Shown here piece after piece: positions 39,829 to 43,413 of a DNA stretch of 43,413 nt. The notes below the pieces were generated by a model. The model did no database searches and had not been told where the DNA came from. It saw only the letters and a program-made list of their open reading frames with translations. The first letter of the stretch is position 1, and each line of letters opens with the position of its first letter. Both the position numbers and the translations under genes were made by a program. Source of the DNA: SIG588 sp045599305 (GTDB lineage: Bacteria; Bacillota; Clostridia; Oscillospirales; Acutalibacteraceae); assembly GCA_045599305.1 (NCBI GenBank), contig JAZRVU010000008.1, positions 1 to 43,413 of the forward strand, in the 5' to 3' direction.

Positions 39829-41664
39829 GTGGCTGCTGATGCTCACCGCGCCGCATTGCGCAAAAAAGCCATGGCGCTGCCGCTCACGCCCGGCGTCTAT
39901 CTCATGAAGAACGCCCGCGGCACCATCATTTACGTGGGCAAGGCCAAGGCACTCAAAAACCGTGTCAGCCAGTATTTCGGCTCGCCGCGCAACCACACCC
40001 CCAAGGTGCGGCAGATGGTGAGCGCGGTGGACGATTTCGACTACATTCTGGCCGACAGCGAATTTGAAGCGCTCATTCTCGAGTGCTCCCTCATCAAGCA
40101 GTATTCCCCAAAATACAACATCCTTTTGAAAGACGACAAGGGCTATTCCTATATCCGCGTCTCACAGCCGCCCTTCCCCCGCGTGGCCGGCGTACTGCAA
40201 AAAGAGGACGACGGTGCCCGGTACATCGGGCCGTATATCAGTTCCTATGCCGTGCGGCAGGCGGTGGACGAGGCGTGCAAGGTGTTCGGTCTGCCCACCT
40301 GTCGGCTGCCGCTCGCCTTCGGCAAAAAGGCACAGCCGCGCCCCTGCCTCAACTATCACATCGGGCAGTGCTGCGCCCCCTGCACCGGCAAGGTGACAGA
40401 GGAAGCCTATGCCGAGCGGCTGGAGGGGGCTTTGCAGTTCCTGCAAAAGGGCAGTGCCGACACACTGCGCACGCTGGAGGAACAGATGCTGGCCGCCTCC
40501 GAGCGGCTGGAATTTGAAAAGGCCGCCCGCCTGCGCGACCGCATAAACGCCATCAAGCGGATGGGCGACCGGCAGAAGGTGGTCATGTCCCATGTGACCG
40601 AGCAGGACGTCATCGCGCTGGCACAGGGAAGCGGTGCGGCCTGCTTTGAGGTGTTCCGCTTTGCGGGCGGAAGTCTGTATGACCGGGAGAATTTCCTGCT
40701 GGACGAGGTGGACGACCCCACCGCCGCCCGGGCGGAGTTCCTGCGCCGCTACTACTCCATGCGCAAGCCGCCCGCACAGGTCACGCTGGACGGAGAATGT
40801 GAGGACACCGACCTGCTGATCGACTGGCTTTCCGAATCGGCCGGCCGCCGGGTGAAACTGGTGCTGCCGCAGAAGGGCGAGCAGGCTGAACTGGTGGAGA
40901 TGTGCCGCGGCAACGCCGCCGAGCGCATCGCACAGCAGGCGGGCATGGCCGGGCGGGATGCCGCCGCGCTGGACGAGCTGGCGCGTCTGCTGGGTCTGCC
41001 GCAGCCCCCCGCCTATATCGAGTGCTACGATATATCCCACACCGCCGGGCAGGACACGGTGGCCGGCATGGTGGTGTTTGAAAACGGGCGGCCGCTCAAA
41101 GCGGCCTACCGCCGCTTTGCCATCCGCGACGCCGCCCCCGGCGACGATTACGCCGCCATGCAGGAGGTGCTGCACCGCCGCATGACGGAATACACCGCCC
41201 ACAAGGAGGAGGGCGAGGGCTTCGGCCGTCTGCCTGACCTCATTCTGCTGGACGGCGGCCGCCAGCACGTGGCCACCGTAAAGCCGGTAGTAGATGCTTT
41301 CGGGCTGGGTGTGCCGGTGTTCGGCCTGGTCAAGGACGATGCCCACCGCACCCGCGCCATCGCGGCGGACGGCGGCGAGATCGCCATCCGCTCCAAACGC
41401 ACCGCTTTCACGCTGCTCGCCTCCATTCAGGAGGAGGTGCACCGCTTTGCCATCACTTATCACCGGCAAAAGCACAAGCAGACGAGCATCGGCACCGCCC
41501 TCACACGGGTGGAGGGCATCGGCGAAGCGCGCGCCCGCGCACTGCTGCGGCAGTTCGGCTCCCTGCGGGCCATCCGCGCCGCCTCGGTGGAGGAGCTGTG
41601 CGCCGTGAAGGGCATGACCAAGGCCGCCGCCGAAGCGCTGAAGGTATATCTCGAAAACGAATAA
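39829..41664 (+). CDS. uvrC: Excinuclease ABC subunit C
   Basis: 611 residues. The GIY-YIG nuclease shows TPGVYLMKN and GTIIYVGKAKALKNRVSQYF at the N-terminus; a UVR motif (RLEFEKAARLRDRI) follows; the second nuclease has IECYDISH and LILLDGGRQH; the C-terminus has helix-hairpin-helix (LTRVEGIGEARARALL). It makes both incisions in UvrABC repair. GTG start with AAGGAGG; 15 bases after the DHHW gene, so cotranscribed with the O-acetylation pair. Confidence 0.97.
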   Translation: MAADAHRAALRKKAMALPLTPGVYLMKNARGTIIYVGKAKALKNRVSQYFGSPRNHTPKVRQMVSAVDDFDYILADSEFEALILECSLIKQYSPKYNILLKDDKGYSYIRVSQPPFPRVAGVLQKEDDGARYIGPYISSYAVRQAVDEACKVFGLPTCRLPLAFGKKAQPRPCLNYHIGQCCAPCTGKVTEEAYAERLEGALQFLQKGSADTLRTLEEQMLAASERLEFEKAARLRDRINAIKRMGDRQKVVMSHVTEQDVIALAQGSGAACFEVFRFAGGSLYDRENFLLDEVDDPTAARAEFLRRYYSMRKPPAQVTLDGECEDTDLLIDWLSESAGRRVKLVLPQKGEQAELVEMCRGNAAERIAQQAGMAGRDAAALDELARLLGLPQPPAYIECYDISHTAGQDTVAGMVVFENGRPLKAAYRRFAIRDAAPGDDYAAMQEVLHRRMTEYTAHKEEGEGFGRLPDLILLDGGRQHVATVKPVVDAFGLGVPVFGLVKDDAHRTRAIAADGGEIAIRSKRTAFTLLASIQEEVHRFAITYHRQKHKQTSIGTALTRVEGIGEARARALLRQFGSLRAIRAASVEELCAVKGMTKAAAEALKVYLENE

Positions 41665-41665
41665 C

Positions 41666-41708
41666 AAAGCGCGCTTCGCCAATGGGCGAAGCGCGCTTTT
41701 CCTTTTTT
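41666..41708. terminator. Bidirectional terminator after uvrC
   Basis: AAAGCGCGCTTCGCC and GGCGAAGCGCGCTTT with an AATG loop, T-rich downstream and A-rich upstream. Confidence 0.9.
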
Positions 41709-41709
41709 C

Positions 41710-42366
41710 TCACTTTTTCCGTCTTTTCCGCAGTTTCAGATACACCCCTGCCGCCGCAGTGGAGGCCACGACGACGCCGGCCGTCTGCGCGATCAGCTCC
41801 CAGCGGATGGTGCGCCGCGGCGTGAGCGGATCTTTGGGTACCGTCACGGTCGTGCGGGCGTGGATCACGGGTGAAAACGTCCACACGAGCGACGAATAGG
41901 ACGGCGCCTGCCCCTCATAGGTGAACGCGCAGGCGATCGACACGCAAATCTGCCGCGTCTCTCCCGGCTCCACCTCCGAAAGGCGGACAGGCGGCCGCTC
42001 ACCGTCCGAAAGGCGGGCGAACGGCCCCTGATAATACACCGTGTCCCCCTCGGCAAGGCGCACCGTCACGGCATTGAGATAGGTCAGCGCCGCAGGGTCG
42101 TCATAGGGCAGGGAAACCGAGGACAGTTCGAAATCCACCACCCGGTCGGTATCGTTTTTCAGGGTGATGACGCCGTCGGTGCGGCTCTGGCCGGTGACCA
42201 CGTCCGGTGCCTCCCAGAAGGTCAGCTCACCCGGCTGCTGCGACATGGAAAAATCCGTGCCGTTCTGCGAAAGGACATACACCGCCTGCTGCCCCACCGC
42301 CAGGGCGGGCAGCGCCGCAGCACCAAGGAGCAGAAGCACGCATAAAAAGGCGATCAGCCGTTTCAT
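41710..42366 (-). CDS. Secreted, C-terminally anchored hypothetical protein
   Basis: 218 residues with a cleavable-looking signal peptide (residues 1-23, ending ALA) and a C-terminal membrane helix (about 190-208) plus KLRKRRKK. The central part is a beta-rich, pure extracellular domain; no known domain is obvious. It overlaps the LamG gene by four bases, so the two probably work together on the cell surface. No LPXTG motif. Confidence 0.65.
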   Translation of the reverse strand: MKRLIAFLCVLLLLGAAALPALAVGQQAVYVLSQNGTDFSMSQQPGELTFWEAPDVVTGQSRTDGVITLKNDTDRVVDFELSSVSLPYDDPAALTYLNAVTVRLAEGDTVYYQGPFARLSDGERPPVRLSEVEPGETRQICVSIACAFTYEGQAPSYSSLVWTFSPVIHARTTVTVPKDPLTPRRTIRWELIAQTAGVVVASTAAAGVYLKLRKRRKK

Positions 42367-43331
42367 TTGCCGTTCTCCTCCTTTTTATGCATGATATTCG
42401 CCGCCAGCGTGAGCAGCAGCCACGCCGTCACGATGCCGATGATCGTCCACACGCCCCACATCGGCACACCGAGCACCGTGCGCGACAGGGTCTGCGGGGC
42501 GGTGGTGGTGGGCACGGTGGTCGCGGTGGTGGGTGCCGCCGTGGTGGGCGCCGTGGTGGTAGCGGGACGGGTGGGCAGATAGGGCTCGACCGTCTCGCCC
42601 GCGCGGCCGGCCAGTTCCCGGATACGGGTCTCGTTCAGCGCATAGTTGTAAATTTCCACATCGTCCAGCAGGGCGTTGATCGTGGGATCGCCCCACTCGC
42701 CCGTGCCGATATCCAGCGAATAGGCCTGCAGTTCCGCCAGCGCGTTGAGCACCTGATCCTCAAACCAGCGCACGCCGTCGATATACAACTTCAGCGTTTT
42801 GCCGTCGGAGGTCACGGCGATGTGATGCCACTCCCCCTGCGGCAGCGCATAGGAGATATCCGGTGCCGTGGGATTGCCCAGCTCGACCACCTTGCCGCCG
42901 GTGCCGCCGAACTGATAGCGCAGATACACCCCGTTGAGTTGCTTGCTCTGATCGCACATCCACGGCGATACCGTGAGATAATTCGCCGTGCCGCGCGCCA
43001 CGGTGAACAGCCGCTGGCCGGACTCACCGCCCTGCGGATTCACCCAGGCGGAGAACGTGAAGCCGACCACCCGGGTGACGGTGTAGGAAAGGCGCAGATA
43101 GCCGCCGTCGCCGGCCAGGCGCAGTGCCTTGCCGGAATGGCCGCCCTCCACCCACTCCAGTTCGGAAAGGTTATGCCGTGTCTCCCCCACATAATAGGAG
43201 ACATCCTCGGCCGAAAGCGCCTCCGGCTCGGAGATCACGCCCAGCCGACCGCCGCGGTAACCGGCCGCTTCGGCCGTGAACGTCGTGCTGAGCAACAGCA
43301 GTATTAGGACACAGCACAGGATCCGTTTCAT
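42363..43331 (-). CDS. LamG-domain surface protein with Thr/Pro linker and membrane anchor
   Basis: 322 residues. Signal peptide 1-22, then a concanavalin-like LamG domain (GFTFSAWVNPQ, GEWHHIAVTSDGKTLKLYIDG, LDDVEIYNYAL), a Thr/Pro/Ala-rich stretch (about 255-280), and a C-terminal membrane helix (about 290-315). LamG folds bind glycans or proteins; no catalytic residues are visible. The Thr-rich linker resembles that of the DHHW protein upstream and may be O-glycosylated. AAAGGAG precedes the ATG. Confidence 0.85.
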   Translation of the reverse strand: MKRILCCVLILLLLSTTFTAEAAGYRGGRLGVISEPEALSAEDVSYYVGETRHNLSELEWVEGGHSGKALRLAGDGGYLRLSYTVTRVVGFTFSAWVNPQGGESGQRLFTVARGTANYLTVSPWMCDQSKQLNGVYLRYQFGGTGGKVVELGNPTAPDISYALPQGEWHHIAVTSDGKTLKLYIDGVRWFEDQVLNALAELQAYSLDIGTGEWGDPTINALLDDVEIYNYALNETRIRELAGRAGETVEPYLPTRPATTTAPTTAAPTTATTVPTTTAPQTLSRTVLGVPMWGVWTIIGIVTAWLLLTLAANIMHKKEENGK

Positions 43332-43365
43332 GGTGTCCGCTCCTTTTTGTCGATGTAATATATGT

Positions 43366-43394
43366 ATTTTACCACATTCGTGCCCGTTTCACAA
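43366..43394 (-). promoter_or_regulatory. Promoter of the LamG operon
   Basis: Minus strand TTGTGA, 17 bases, TAAAAT, about 35 bases before the start codon. Confidence 0.65.
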
Positions 43395-43413
43395 GTCCCC
43401 GCACAAAAAAAGC

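Overview
The window comes from a GC-rich, Gram-positive, low-generation-gap Clostridia-type chromosome, most likely a gut Oscillospirales/Ruminococcaceae-like bacterium (inference). The evidence is strong AAGGAGG-type ribosome sites, many TTGACA-17-TATAAT-type promoters, a Cna-B/sortase surface protein, a spore-cortex type PdaA deacetylase, an OmpA-free single-membrane envelope gene set (AlgI/DHHW O-acetylation pair), a dockerin module, and a Gram-positive LexA box. Three patches have lower GC than the rest and look acquired: 1-2.3 kb, 22.2-22.8 kb and 34-35.2 kb.

Layout. 1-2.3 kb: the end of a Cna-B surface protein, a sortase-fold protein that has lost its catalytic residues, and a protein with four zinc-ribbon-like repeats plus an AP2 domain. 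2.3-9.6 kb: a Gfo/Idh/MocA oxidoreductase, three tiny unknown genes, a YfcE-type phosphoesterase, dinB coupled to a NahK-like sugar kinase, divergent galE, and pdaA.

9.6-22.2 kb: a compact phage-derived unit. Sixteen same-strand genes encode packaging (TerS, TerL), portal, scaffold, capsid, a tail that looks short, fibres, holin and an amidase endolysin with a C-terminal dockerin. They appear to run from one consensus promoter that carries a perfect CGAAC-N4-GTTCG LexA box just downstream of its -10. A divergent S24-like repressor lacks the Ser-Lys autocleavage dyad. No integrase, replication gene or att site is visible. Together these suggest a prophage remnant, or a domesticated particle, switched directly by the host SOS repressor. 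This is the most interesting system in the window.

22.2-28 kb: a GNAT acetyltransferase, an SGNH hydrolase, birA without its DNA-binding domain, prfB without its frameshift, and an AraC regulator divergent from a GH4 alpha-galactosidase. 28-33.4 kb: a tightly overlapped shikimate operon aroB-aroA-aroC-chorismate mutase-aroE::aroK-aroQ behind a promoter followed by a strong terminator-like leader. 33.4-35.2 kb: an XRE membrane regulator, then an AT-rich methyltransferase inside a 1.26-kb segment bounded by inverted repeats and carrying a cluster of small palindromes. 35.2-43.4 kb: a GNAT gene, tRNA-Thr and tRNA-Asp, a HAD phosphatase, an algI-DHHW-uvrC operon, and two secreted, membrane-anchored proteins (one LamG).

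All functional calls come from reading motifs by eye; no database search was run.
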